Assembly: GCA_023101885.1 (NCBI GenBank)
Contig: JALPQD010000304.1
Span: 496,001-560,000 of the forward strand
Direction of reading: 5' to 3'
Length of the DNA stretch: 64,000 nucleotides
Origin: Typhlomys cinereus
Lineage: Eukaryota > Chordata > Mammalia > Rodentia > Platacanthomyidae
Below the pieces are notes generated by a model. It ran no database searches, was not told where the DNA came from, and saw nothing but the letters and a program-made list of their open reading frames with translations. The position numbers and the translations under genes are program-made. This document shows positions 45,960-57,110 of this stretch, piece by piece (positions within the stretch are counted from its first letter, which is position 1; every line of letters starts with the position of its first letter).

Positions 45960-46080
45960 CCACTTTTTTATTTTGTTTTGAGACTGGGTCATGTTCATGG
46001 TAGCACCAACCTTGTGATCTTCCTGCCTTAGCCTCCCATGGGCTAGAATCGCAGGTGTGAACCGCTGGGTCCAGCTTGGA
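45960..46080 (-). repeat. B1 SINE
   Basis: TTTTGAGACTGGGTCATG, TCCTGCCTTAGCCTCC and CGCAGGTGTGAACCGCTGGG are reversed B1. Confidence 0.7.
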
Positions 46081-46304
46081 TCTCTGTTAAGCCTGTTATT
46101 GTTTTGAAGCAAATAACCTGAAGTGTGGGGTCTTAAGGTGGCAATATATCGGTTGTCTCCAGTAGCCTGTCAGGAATCTGGGCATTGCTCAACTGGCTTC
46201 TCTGCTACTTCAAAACCAGCATTTCCAACCTTCATATTCTTTCAAGGACTTCATCCCAGATTGTGTCAGGCCTACCCAATACAATCCCTCTTGAATTAAT
46301 TCAT

Positions 46305-46540
46305 TTTTAAAATTTTTGCATATGTGTCTCTGTGTGTGTGGCTGTGTGTATCAGAGGCCCTGTGTGTGCCTGTGGAAGTCCTAGGGTTACTTCAGGAATC
46401 ACCCTGGATTGTGCTAGCCCCTCTTTCGCTTTGTTCTAGAGTTTTCCAGACTCTGCCTTTCAGGGTGGAAAGTACTGGTGTTTTGACTTGAGATCCAGGA
46501 TCTGAACTCAGGACCTTCTGCTTGTGAGGCCTTATTAGAT
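46305..46540 (-). repeat. B2-like SINE, diverged
   Basis: ATCAGAGGCCCTGTGTGTGC, TACTTCAGGAATCACCCTGG and CAGGATCTGAACTCAGGACC, with the head cut short at CTTGTGAGGCC. Confidence 0.78.
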
Positions 46541-46689
46541 CCCCTCTTAGTTTAATTTAATTCAACTGATAGAGGCCTAATTTACATCTGAAAAATCCCA
46601 TGGAATGTCACAAAATCCCATCCCCTTTATTATATGCTGTTGTTCAGAAGCAACTCACATGTGTGATTCACGGAGCGCTTTAAGAATTC

Positions 46690-46832
46690 TTACAGCAGGT
46701 GGTTGCAATCCTAGCACTTGAGAAGTAAAGGCAGGAGAATTGGGGTTCAAGATCATTCTCGCCTATACAGCCAGTTCAAAGTCAGTCAACCTTGAATGAA
46801 TGAGATCCTGTCTCACAATAAATAGCAATTTA
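46690..46832 (+). repeat. B1 SINE
   Basis: GTTGCAATCCTAGCACTTGA, AGGCAGGAGAATTGGGG and GAGATCCTGTCTCACAAT. Confidence 0.7.
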
Positions 46833-47002
46833 AAAATAGAAATAAAACCCTGCCTACCTCTTTCTGCAAAAGAACTGGAAACGAGGCTGGAGAGCTTCTA
46901 GTTCGCATGTGATGTGTTCAGAATAGTGAGGTCAGCGCCTGAGGAACACCCCACTTTATGTCCACCATGAAATCAGCTCCCCGTCTTAAAGAGTTTTCCT
47001 AT

Positions 47003-47188
47003 GGGCCTTTGAGACAGCTCAGCAGGTAAAGCACCTACTGCCAAACCTGGCGACCTGAGTTCAATCCCCAGACGCCCACACAATGGAAGGAGAGAACTGA
47101 CTTTCAAAGGCTGACCTCTGACCTTCACCCATGTGCCATGACACGCAGCTGTCCCTGCACTCCCTCTCTTTCAAATAAGTAGATGGTT
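47003..47188 (+). repeat. B3 SINE
   Basis: TTGAGACAGCTCAGCAGGTA, GCGACCTGAGTTCAATCCCC, AATGGAAGGAGAGAACTGAC and TGACCTCTGACCTTCACC follow B3 closely. Confidence 0.8.
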
Positions 47189-48815
47189 TTACTTTTTAAA
47201 AAGTGTTTTTCTATATTGGACGATGCTGACATTCATGTGACTTTGTGTGTAGAAGTAACATTATGTGTGGAGTTTAATTACTCCTTCCTAGAAGATTATC
47301 AAGAAGCAAGGAAAGCAGAATTATTAGAAAGACCTTAGGCCAGCCTTACATGGAAAAGTGAAGTTTCAGATCAAGAAAATAGATATAGGCCTAGGATCCA
47401 TAGAAAGTATTCAGCCTCTCCCATGTTTAGAATAAAATAAATTCTTTCTGTTTCTCAGAAGGAAAGTGACCCTTACCAGGGCTAATTTCCACAGTGAGGC
47501 CAGGTCACAGACCTGCTACTTGTGTTTAATATATTTCTCCATAAACACTTCAGGCTAGTACTGCTTTCATTGTCTGGAGCCCTCCTACCTTCCTTTTGCT
47601 GTGAGTCTGGCCCTGGAAACGCTATTAAAGTGACAAAAGGCTGGAAATATTCACCACACAAACAACATGTCTATAAATAAGAGCTTATAAGTCCTGAGAT
47701 TTTAGAACATCTTGAGATGTGCCATTTAGAAGAAAGAATGGAAGATCTGAAATGCATGCGGGCATATTCACACTCCACGTTTCTTGTCACTCTAAACCTG
47801 ATCCTAAAATGAAAATACCAACCATTTGTCAGCAGAACTGTAGTCTAGCATGTTACTAATCATCTTTCTAACAATCTTTCATCTACCTATTCATGTCTCC
47901 ATCTTTGTTTAATACATATAAAATTGGGCTGACTTTGAAAATAGTAAACAATTGGTTAGAATGTCAAAACCCAAAGTTGTTGCCAAGTTTGGGGTTGGTC
48001 CTTTGTGGTTCCTGCAAGTTCTAGTTTTGCATTCCTTCTGGATTCTTACTCTTCAGTGGAGCTGGCCCACGGATCAGGGAAGAATACAGGTCCTCTTCCT
48101 AAAGCAAGACTGGTTGAGCGAGACGAAGAAGTAAGAACGCCTTGGTTAGAAAAAGAGCGTGAAGTTGGAGATGGCGAAAGGAAGGCATTAAATCATGCGC
48201 GAGGCTTTTCAAGCTCAGGACCCCACATGACACACAAGTTTCATGTCCGTGCGGAGAGCTCTTCCCGGGCATTTTTAAATACCACTCCTATAAGGCAATC
48301 AGATGGCCTCACTATACTTTGGTTAATGTGCTTGGGCTTAGAACTGTGAAGGGTGAGTTTGGGGTTATGAAGCAGCTCATTGCAGAATAGAAAACTTCAG
48401 ATTAAATAGTTCCTTTGAATTTCTGTGAATATGAATTGAAATTTATGTAGCACAGTTCTCAGGGCTTATTTCCTCCCTTGATACTTTTATCTAACCCGTG
48501 ACCCAGGCTCAGGATTTGAGTATAAGGTGCAAATCAAAGTATTTTGCTGAATAAAAAAAATAAAAAAATACAGACTTCCTGACAGAAATTGCTTCCTTCA
48601 GGATGGGAGCAGGGATAGTTCATTGTATTTTGAATAGCAAATTATCCTCTCTGTTCCCAATTCTCTTAAGCACAAGGTATTATTATCATTCTCATTTGAC
48701 AGATAAGTTCCGACGCTGGCGAGCTGGTATCTAGTTTCAATGTCTACCCTCTTTCTACTGTGATGGCTGCTCTCTCAGCCTGGACATGTGTTTGCCAAGC
48801 TTCAAATTGGTCACA
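47189..48815. other. Unique sequence
   Basis: The 114-codon frame at 48005-48349 (+) has no recognisable motif or splice context. I do not call it. Confidence 0.35.
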
Positions 48816-48817
48816 GG

Positions 48818-48895
48818 GGTTTGGGATTGTAGCTCAGCAATAGAGTCTGTGTCTAGTTGGGATTTGATTCTTAGCTCTACCGTACCAAGCCAGCT
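48818..48895 (+). repeat. Degenerate ID element
   Basis: TTTGGGATTGTAGCTCAGCA then GATTTGATTCTTAGCTC. Confidence 0.6.
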
Positions 48896-49537
48896 CACCC
48901 AAACAATTGAATTTGCCACAGAATGTGCCAGGCCTGCTTTCAGGGGAATCAGCCTGGTCTAAAACTTGCCATGCCCCTGCCAGTGCCCAGCAGGATGGAC
49001 TGCTAAAGTCAGATTGTCATGTGATACGTGGTGAACTGAAGGGATATCATGGAAAGAAACTGTGGTTGTTTCCTGCTCTCCCTGGTCAATGTGGGACTTA
49101 CAAGCTGTGCAAGGACCCCTTCTTCGCCTCCTTATAGGATGGAAGACCTTCACTGATATATTTATACAAGGAAAAGCACCTCCTCATGGGACTATACCAG
49201 AGCCACTAGCTCCTATGTCTCTTCCTTCTTTATAAAGGAATCCTCTAATATTTGACAGACATCCTTGTGGGTGGTGTGACCATTGAGCTTCAGTCATTCA
49301 GACCATCACGCTCTTAGGATAAACTAATTTACCCTCTTCTCCACTCTTCCTACCCATCAAACCCATGTAATCTGAATCCACACAAGCATGCTTCAGGCTA
49401 CTTTTGGGAGTGAGAGTCACCATGAAAGTATCTTCTTGTGGAACAAAGAGATTATATAACTCATCACCCCTTCTGCGACACTTTTCAGAGTGAAAGGGTA
49501 CTAAAATACTCATATAATTTTTTCAAATATGTATTTA
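48896..49537. other. Unique sequence
   Basis: No feature recognised. Confidence 0.35.
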
Positions 49538-49702
49538 TAGGGCTGGGGGAGGGGTGCAGCTCAGTGGCAGAGCACTTGCCCAGCATGTACAAAGCCCCAG
49601 GTTCAATCTCTGTAGCAGAAGAGGCTGAAGCAGGAAGACTGGTTAAATTCAGGAGTTCAAAGCCAGACTGGGCAACATAGCAAGAGTTTGTCTCAATGAA
49701 TA
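49538..49702 (+). repeat. B4 SINE
   Basis: ID half GTGCAGCTCAGTGGCAGAGC and CCCCAGGTTCAATCTCTG, joined to the B1 half GAGGCTGAAGCAGGAAGACT, AAGCCAGACTGGGCAACATA and GTTTGTCTCAATGAAT. Confidence 0.82.
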
Positions 49703-49714
49703 AGCGAATGAATG

Positions 49715-49998
49715 AATAGATATTTAATTTTTTGTGTATTAATGTGTGTGTGTGTGTGTGTGTGTGCACGTGTGTACAAGAGGGCCTGTGGAAATGCAAG
49801 GGTGACATCAGGAATACTCTGAATTGCATTTCTTCTTTATTACTTTGCTCTGGGGTTTCCTATGCTCTGCTTTCTAGGGCTGAAATTACAAACCCCTGCC
49901 ATCTCTGCCTGGCATTTTTATGTAGGACTTCACTAACCGAACTCAGGCCCCTTTGATTTCGAAGCAAAGGCTTTAACCCCTGAGCCATTTCCCCAACC
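49715..49998 (-). repeat. B2-like SINE
   Basis: A (TG)n at 49742-49768 at one side. AAGGCTTTAACCCCTGAGCC and ATTTCCCCAACC mark the reversed head. Confidence 0.8.
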
Positions 49999-50031
49999 TT
50001 TAAAAATTTTTTGTATAAAATTTTAACTTCA

Positions 50032-50322
50032 GAACAGGAGAGATGGCTTAGGAGTTAAGACTCTATCTTGGAAGCAGAAGTTCCTGAGTTCAGATCCCAG
50101 GTCCCATGTAAAAACGCTAGGTGGAAACGGTGGTGGCCTGCACTTCTGGCCCTAGTGGGCAGAGCCTGGGAAATCCCAGAGTGAAGCAAGAAGAGGGTAG
50201 AAGCAATCCAGGAAGATTCCTGAAGTCACCTTTGGACCTCCACAGGGACACACAGTACTTTCTGATACACATGCACACACACAAATTAAATAAAATATTT
50301 TTTAAATTAAAATAAAAATAAG
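50032..50322 (+). repeat. B2-like SINE with 11-bp duplication
   Basis: ACAGGAGAGATGGCTTAGGA head, CTGAGTTCAGATCCCAGGTC, TAGTGGGCAGAGCCTGGGAA, GGACCTCCACAGGGACACAC, then an AT tail. TTTTAACTTCA (50021-50031) and TTTGAACTTCA (50323-50333) flank it with one mismatch. Confidence 0.88.
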
Positions 50323-50464
50323 ATTTGAACTTCAAATTTGTTGTCATAAAAAGAATATAATCGGAATGATTATTTGAGAGTATATCCATGTGATGTAATC
50401 AGTTTTTTTATATACCACTGCTATTTTTCTGATAAACATATTTTTCATTATGCTCTTATTAAGC

Positions 50465-50605
50465 TAATTGTTTTGGGTCTCAAATAGTCCAGACTGGCCC
50501 CAAACTTATTACATAATTGAGACCCACCTCAGACTTCTGATCTTCTTGCTTCTACTTCCCATGTACCAGGATTAACAGACATGAGCCACCATATCTACAG
50601 GAAGT
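50465..50605 (-). repeat. B1 SINE, old
   Basis: AGTCCAGACTGGCCCCAAAC, ACATGAGCCACCATATCTAC. Confidence 0.6.
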
Positions 50606-51328
50606 TAAATCTTTTACATTTGCTAAAAGAAAACTCTGCTAAATAAAACATTTTTCAATTTGTTATTTGAATTTTCACAAAAGAGACACCTAATTTTCAT
50701 CGAAAATGAAATGTTTCAGGCCAAATGTTTTTCATAAGGGCTGTATTTTTGCTTTTTTTTGGTGAATTTCAACAAATGATTTCATGAACAAAAACTCTTT
50801 GAATATGGAGCTGCAAAATAAGTGGGTTTCCAATCAGCTATGCCATTTTTATTTGAAAAAAATAAACATTTTTTTAAAAAACTAAAAAAAACTCATTGAA
50901 TAAAGTTGTCCATGCAAATTTCACAATATTTTTTTCCAAATATAGACCTTGCTAACCAAAGCCCTCCATTATATGTCGAGGCTCAAGGTTGGTACCTGAA
51001 TACACATTTATATATTTAAAACAGGCATGTTGCTAACGGATACTTCTCTCAGGCTGAGCTCTCTTAGCAGCATTTCCAGTTATATCTGGAGCCCCCGGGA
51101 GCTCCTTTCTGTCTCTCTGCTTCCATGAAGACACAATTTGACACCTTCCCACTTGCAAGCTTCTCCACAAATAATTGTGGTGTCTTCAAGGCTTCAAAAT
51201 CAAGCATTTGACATTCTAATAAGTGGATACTTCAAATATTTCCAACTCATTTGGAGTAATACGCAGTGTGAATTTAGAAGACCTGGCTATGAAATGTTCA
51301 ATGCTATGGACAGGCGCACGGGTTAATA
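50606..51328. other. AT-rich unique sequence
   Basis: A-runs near 50868-50890. No gene. Confidence 0.35.
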
Positions 51329-51329
51329 T

Positions 51330-51462
51330 ATGAGCCTGGTGTAGTGATGCAAGCCTGGAAGTCTCCGACATGGGAGGCAGAGGCAGGAAGAGCTCAAAGT
51401 TGAGTTCAAATTCATCTTGGGCTACATAGCAAGATCTCATCTCAAAGCAAAAGCAAAAACAC
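51330..51462 (+). repeat. B1 SINE
   Basis: GAGCCTGGTGTAGTGATGCA, GGGAGGCAGAGGCAGGAAGA, GGGCTACATAGCAAGATCTC and AAGCAAAAGCAAAAAC. Confidence 0.8.
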
Positions 51463-51704
51463 ACAATTCTTCAAAGGCTTGGATACTGGTTTTTTTTTGT
51501 TTGTTTGTTTGTTTGTCTCTTTTTTGTTGTTGTTAATTGTTGGGTTTGGGGTTTTTGAGACAGATCTTGCTATGTCTGGACTTGAATTCCAAATCCTCCT
51601 CCTGGAGAACATTTTTCCTATCATGATGTTTTGCTTCACCATAACTTGTACCACCATCACCATAGAAACAGCTTTATTTTCAATGTTTGACTTTTCTTTT
51701 TTTT

Positions 51705-52058
51705 CTTTCATATATGTCTATATAGGATGCATATGTATGTGGCATCTGTATGTGGGTAGGTTATATGCCAAAGTACACTTGAGTGTGTCTTCAGAGGCAA
51801 TACCAGGAACCATCCTTGATTACTCTTCTACCTTATTGTTGTGAACCTGGGTCTCTGCTTAAACCCAGAGTATACCATTAGGTCTAATCTAGTTAGCCAA
51901 CTTGCTCTGGGAAAGTCCCAAATTCTGCCTTCCAAGGCTAAAGTTACAAGTGGGCTACCACATGTGCCTATCATTTTTATGGGCTTTGGGGATCTGAACT
52001 CAGGTCCCTTTGCTTTCAAGGTCAGGACCATAACTTCTGAGCCACCTCCTTAACCCCA
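51705..52058 (-). repeat. Long B2-superfamily SINE
   Basis: GGGGATCTGAACTCAGGTCC and CTTCTGAGCCACCTCCTTAA mark the reversed head. TTGTTGTGAACCTGGGTCTC in the middle also occurs near 1530. Confidence 0.6.
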
Positions 52059-52071
52059 AGGTTTGACTTTT

Positions 52072-52331
52072 TTTTTTTTAATTGTGTGTGTGTGTGTGTG
52101 TGCATCAGATGGCACTGGGTGTCCCTGTGGAGGGCCAAGGATGACTTCAGGAATCATCCTGGTTTGCCTCTACCTCCTTCTTGGTTTGCTCTGGGATTTC
52201 CCAGGCTCCACCCACCAGGCTCAGAAGTGCGGCCCTGGCATTTTTTATGTGAGACCTGGGATCCCAACTCAGGACCTTCTGCTTGCCAAGACAGAGTCTT
52301 AACCCCTGAGCTATCTCTCCAGCCCCGCAGT
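52072..52331 (-). repeat. B2-like SINE with perfect 11-bp duplication
   Basis: GTTTGACTTTT occurs at 52061-52071 and 52332-52342. Inside, read on the minus strand, are GGGGCTGGAGAGATAGCTCA, the body, CACAGGGACACCCAGTGCC and (CA)n. Confidence 0.92.
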
Positions 52332-52534
52332 GTTTGACTTTTAACTGGAATTTTCAGTTGTGAAAAGACTGGCATCTGAAAGTTCTACTTTGAAGTTATA
52401 AGTAGATGAAAAACATTGAACCAATATTGCGGTTAAGATTTAATAAATGAAATAAATGATAACACTGACACAACTAACAGTATTTAAGAACAATTTCATT
52501 AATGAAGACATCTAACATCTTATGCTTTACTCTT

Positions 52535-52765
52535 TTTTAATTTTTAAATTTTATTTATTATTGTGTGTATGTATTCGTGTGTGCATGTGCGCGTGCGTAT
52601 GTATGCTGTGTTATGTGTGTGACACAGCTCACATGTGGCAGTCACAGGACAACTTTGTGGAGTCCATCTTCTCCTTCTACCTTCATGTGGGTTTTGGGGA
52701 TTGAACTCAGATCATCAGACTTGTGTGGTAAGCGCCTTTACCAGATGAATCATTTTGCTGGCCCT
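52535..52765 (-). repeat. B3 SINE
   Basis: CATGTGCGCGTGCGTATGTA, CAGGACAACTTTGTGGAGTC, GGGGATTGAACTCAGATCAT and GTAAGCGCCTTTACC. Confidence 0.75.
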
Positions 52766-53995
52766 GTTTTCCTTTTTCTATGTGCACACTTGCAATTGAA
52801 AAATACATTGAAACATGCTTGAGTGAATGGTCACTTGGTTTAGACAAAGTTTCCAGAGCGGTATGTAAATGTAGCTCTTTAAACCTTAGTAGATAAATTA
52901 CCTGCCAGTACATTCTTAAAATAACTATTGACCACTAAGTATTGGTCAACTGGTTTACATGCAGTCAGTGATGGTATTACAACTTCCAAAGAGAAAAATA
53001 AATGTCAACAAACATTTTGTCCAAGATACATATTCACCAGTCTCTGAAACTGAATTTTAGCACTTAAATTTTATTAAATATTCATTTGGATTGATCCCAT
53101 TGCTTTCAAGAGGATTCGTTGCACTATAAAAACATCAGTAAATAATAAATGAATAGTTGTATGTTAACAATAAATGACAAAGTCACCATGTAAAGCCTTA
53201 ATCTCTAGACTCTTCCATTCCTGTTCCATTCCTGTGGCTCATAATTTTCAGAGACCCTGGCATCTCTCATTGACACTGGCCAGGACGTCACTGGCTGGGA
53301 TGCCAGCGGCTGGCAGGGCTGCAGCCTCTTGAGCACAGAAGCAGTTAGGGTGGTCCTTCCTGTCACAGTGCTCTGCTGAGCAGTGAGTCCTCCACATGCA
53401 GTCTAAAGAAGTCATGTGTCACATGGGAAGGGGGGGGCATGGCAAGATTGTCACAAAGTGGCCTTTCACAGGTAACTAAGATTTAAGAAAACATTCTATC
53501 CAGGTCACATGTATCTCACCTGTTCTGAAGTATATGACATGAAAACAGCTGGAATTAGAATTTCGAGGCTTTTTATATCTACCCTGGTTCTTCTTAGTGC
53601 AACAACTGCTAATTCTACTTCATTAAAAATTGAAAAGTCCAGAACAATGCTAAGGCAGATGAGATTGAGAGGGATACTAGACAAAAGGCATCAGCCAGAA
53701 CCATCCCAGACAAAATGGTGCATAAAGACATCACAGTGGCGAAGAGCCGAAGCTCTGCTCGCCAGCAACTAGGATCTAACCAGAGTTCCCAATGTGCTTA
53801 AACAGTGCTGCCTTGGCATTTGACTCAGTGTCGTCTGAGTGAGCGCTTTATGTTTTAAAGGAAAGGAAGATAACGTAATATTTAATGAGAGGAGGATTTT
53901 AGGCAAGAATTGGCAAATAGATGTTGGATTTGAAAATTAGGAAGGTTTTGAAGCAAGTAAGAAGCTCAATTTTATTGTGCCTATTATAATAATTT
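52766..53995. other. Unique sequence
   Basis: The 87-codon frame at 53509-53772 (+) is Ser/Thr/Lys-rich but has no splice context or known motif. A G-run of eight sits near 53430. Confidence 0.35.
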
Positions 53996-54169
53996 CTAGA
54001 TATCACGGCCATCATAGATGATTTTCACTTAGAGCAGCTAAAATTAAAAGTGGCGGCCATACCCCGTGCTGAGGAGTATATGGAGAGTCTGGATTTCTGG
54101 CTACACTGGAAAGTATTTTGGTAGTTTCTTGTCACAATAAACTAAATGTTATTTTTTTATATAACCCAG

Positions 54170-54292
54170 AAACTGGGCTGGGCATGTAGTGCACGCTGTA
54201 GTCTAAATATTTGAAAGACTGAAGCAGGAGGATCTAGAATTTGAAGCTTGCCTGGGCTACTTGGCAAGACTTTGTCTCAATAAAAAGGAAAT
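54170..54292 (+). repeat. B1 SINE nested in L1
   Basis: ACTGGGCTGGGCATGTAGTG, GACTGAAGCAGGAGGATCTA, TTGCCTGGGCTACTTGG and GACTTTGTCTCAATAAAAAG. Confidence 0.8.
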
Positions 54293-54519
54293 TAAAATCC
54301 AGAAATCATACTTATGAACATTTACCCCAAAGAAATGAAAGTACATGCAAACAAAATTATGTATATACATTTTTGTTTTGCTTTATTTATCATAGCCCCA
54401 AAGTAGAAAAAGCCCTAATGTCCTTCAGCATGTAAATGCATACACAAATTATAGTAGCTTTCTAACCATTCAGAAGAGAAAAAAAGAACTAATACTCAAC
54501 AACTTGGGTGGATCTCTGA

Positions 54520-54637
54520 GGCATTGTTTTGCTCTTTGTTTGTTTGTGGTATCAGGTACCATTAGACTGAGGGCCTACTGTGTGCTAAGGCAAGTTCTCT
54601 GCCCTGACGCTGTGCTGTAGCCTCAGCCCTATGCTAA
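54520..54637 (-). repeat. ID element nested in L1
   Basis: TTTGTTTGTTTGTGG tail, CTAAGGCAAGTTCTCTGCCC and TGTGCTGTAGCCTCAGCCCT at the reversed head. Diverged. Confidence 0.6.
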
Positions 54638-54875
54638 ATTTTAAAAGCCCGTTTGAAAAGATCACATGCTACATGAATCCATTTCTGTGACAAATGGACA
54701 AAATTGTAGATAGGTAGAACATGTTGATGATTGCCAGGTGGGAGGGACAGGGATGTGGACAACTGTGGAAAGGCAGATGAGACAGTTTCCTGAGAGATAA
54801 AACAACTCCAAATGATGAGTCTGGTAGTGGTTGTGTAACTCTACATGCCACAAAACTGCATAGAGCTATACACAT

Positions 54876-55407
54876 ATACGTATACATGCTCTCACACAGG
54901 AGTGAGTGAATCCAAAGCTGTGAAATCTGAACACAGTCTGTAGGCTGTATCAATGTCAATTCCCTGGTGTTGATGTTACAAAAGCCTTAGGAAAAAAAGG
55001 CTTTGGGAAACTGGATGAAAAGCATTCAGGACTTTGCATTTTTTTTTTAATTTCTGGTGAGTTTATAATTTCCAAATGAAATGTTAAAGAAAAGCACCTT
55101 TGCTCTTTCTAAAATGTATCTTATATTAAGATTTCTACTTGTTGGAGAGAAAAAGTAATGAACAAAGGATTTCACATTTTAATGACCTTTGTCTTTTCCC
55201 CTGTCTCTGTTTCCTCTTTGTTCTGCAATGGGCATGCTTAATTAGTACAGTAGAGGTGATGATAATGAGGAAATAAGGTTGAACTATGAATGTCAAAGTG
55301 GATGGAGGGAAAGTGGACAGAGGAAAGAATAGATGCTCCAAAGATGTGACAGTGAATCAAAACACATGGAAGGTAGTAAGAGAGAGGAACCCCTAGCCAT
55401 ACCTCCC
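54876..55407. other. Unique sequence
   Basis: No feature recognised; T-run at 55039-55050. Confidence 0.35.
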
Positions 55408-57110
55408 TGTGCCGCAGACCAGAGTCGCGGCCTCGAGACCAGGGCTCCCCAGGACCGGGTGGAGAACAGAACACACGCGGCTCCCTCTCGTCCGAGTGTA
55501 TCCTGAACCCGTTTATTGAAACTTTCGTGACAACTTTTATACAGAAAATTTTGGGGTAAAGAATGTTACACCTACAACAGACATATAATTTTCTAGTCAG
55601 CAAAAATCACCTTCAGGGTGGACATTTTTTCAAGAACCTAACCCATTGCTTCAGGGCAAAGGCACTTAACAGAAACATTCTCTCAGTATTTCCAAACTTA
55701 TCTAATCTATAATGCTTCACCGGATAGCTATGGGGCTGAGCCCACATTTTAACAGAGACTGCTTTCTTTTAAAATACAGAGGCAGAATGTTCTCCTATTG
55801 AATTTAGCAAGGAACATATTTTACAATTAACTATAGGAATCCTCAATACCCCATAAGTTCCAGTGTGAGCTTTTGCTGTTGTCCTCTCCAGGTTGATACT
55901 CTCAGTCAGGCAGGTCGACATAGGCACCAGGCATGGCAGCAGGTTATAACTTGGGAAGATGTATGCAGCTCATGTAGTCTCTACTATCCAAGCTTAAACC
56001 ACATCTCTAAGGGGGGGGCCTTGACTTGAATACTCAAGGCCCATAAGCTATAGCTGGTTCTGTCGATGGAACACTGAGGTATGCACTGAAGAAAACACTT
56101 AAGCAACATAATTATTAAAAGAATAACTTCTATAATAGCATCCTTCTATTCCTTTAATAGTAAGGTTGCTTATGTCTTCCTTTGAGGAATTCCAGAAGCG
56201 TATTGCCATCAGTTAGATGACCCATCTGTGAACCATGCATACTCCAAACCTGGGGTCCAGTCAGGCCCCATATGCCAAGGGTGTCTCTTTCGGGGCAGAG
56301 GCGATCATTGATGGGAGTGCACTCAGATGGTCCATCTCTGTGATTTCTCATAAGAGTGCTGTTTGGGGTAGGAAAGACACGGCCCCCTTTGCTTCTGACA
56401 TGGATTCTCCCAGTTTGGATTGCAAATACCATCTCCAGGGGCAGTCTTGGCATCTAGACTTTCTGGCATGATGGTCTCTTCCTTGGCCTTCAGCCAGGGT
56501 AAGAGGGTATCACAGTTTCTTTTAAGGTTCTGGTGGACTGAGAGCATAGTCTTGTACTTCTGGAATTTCTGAGTTAGTACATAGGTGGGAATTTTACCCA
56601 CCTATGTTTTAAGACTCTAGAAGTTATTCTCTAATTTCCTTAAAATCAGTGCACACATTCTGATTAACAAGTCTACTTATTGTAAATGACTAGACATGAA
56701 ATTTCTATTTAGTATTTGACTGAAACTTAAAAAGCAGGCTTCTTCTCTAGAACAGAGAGCAGGAAGCTAGTTCCAAAAAACCCTAAGAAAGGGCACTCCT
56801 AAATTCCAGAAGGATTCTTCCTGCCAGAGGCAAAACTTGAATTATCCCAAACAAAACCTAGGTAAAAATGCTTAGCACCTGTCCATGGGCTTTATTGTGG
56901 CATACCGAGAAATTCCTAGCACTTGCCCATGGGGTTACTGTGACCTTCCCAGGGAACAGGCTTTAGGCCTGAACTGGGAAGAAACACCAAGACCTGACAA
57001 TTCCCATATTTTTCCTTATTTCTCTAAAATAAAGCCATGTCCTTATCCCAAAACATGTTACTTTGAATCCACCTTTTCCAAACTGAGACATATTCTACCA
57101 GATTAGTTGG
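55408..57110 (-). mobile_element. Probable ERV2-like LTR with internal remnant
   Basis: At the left, TGTGCCGCAGACCAGAGTCG followed by a GC-rich, CpG-rich patch and GTTTATTGAAAC (an AATAAA on the minus strand, about 55511-55516) look like the U5 and R end of an IAP-like LTR in minus orientation. To the right, two overlapping minus-strand frames of 92-99 codons (56154-56601) could be internal remnants, but I recognise no gag, pol or env motif in them. The far end is not found, so the boundary is a guess. No intact gene is present. Confidence 0.45.

Larger units (their letters stand above)
54000..54875 (+). repeat. Old L1 3' end with two nested SINEs
   Basis: AGCTAAAATTAAAAGTGGC, ACCCCAAAGAAATGAAAGTA, AAAGTAGAAAAAGCCCTAAT, AATCCATTTCTGTGAC and ATTGCCAGGTGGGAGGG follow the L1 3' order. 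The copy is interrupted by a B1 (54170-54292) and an ID (54520-54637). No frame survives. Confidence 0.7.

Noticed and set aside
48005..48349. 114-codon plus-strand frame
   Set aside because: No acceptor, donor, poly(A) or domain fits it; the composition is not distinctive.
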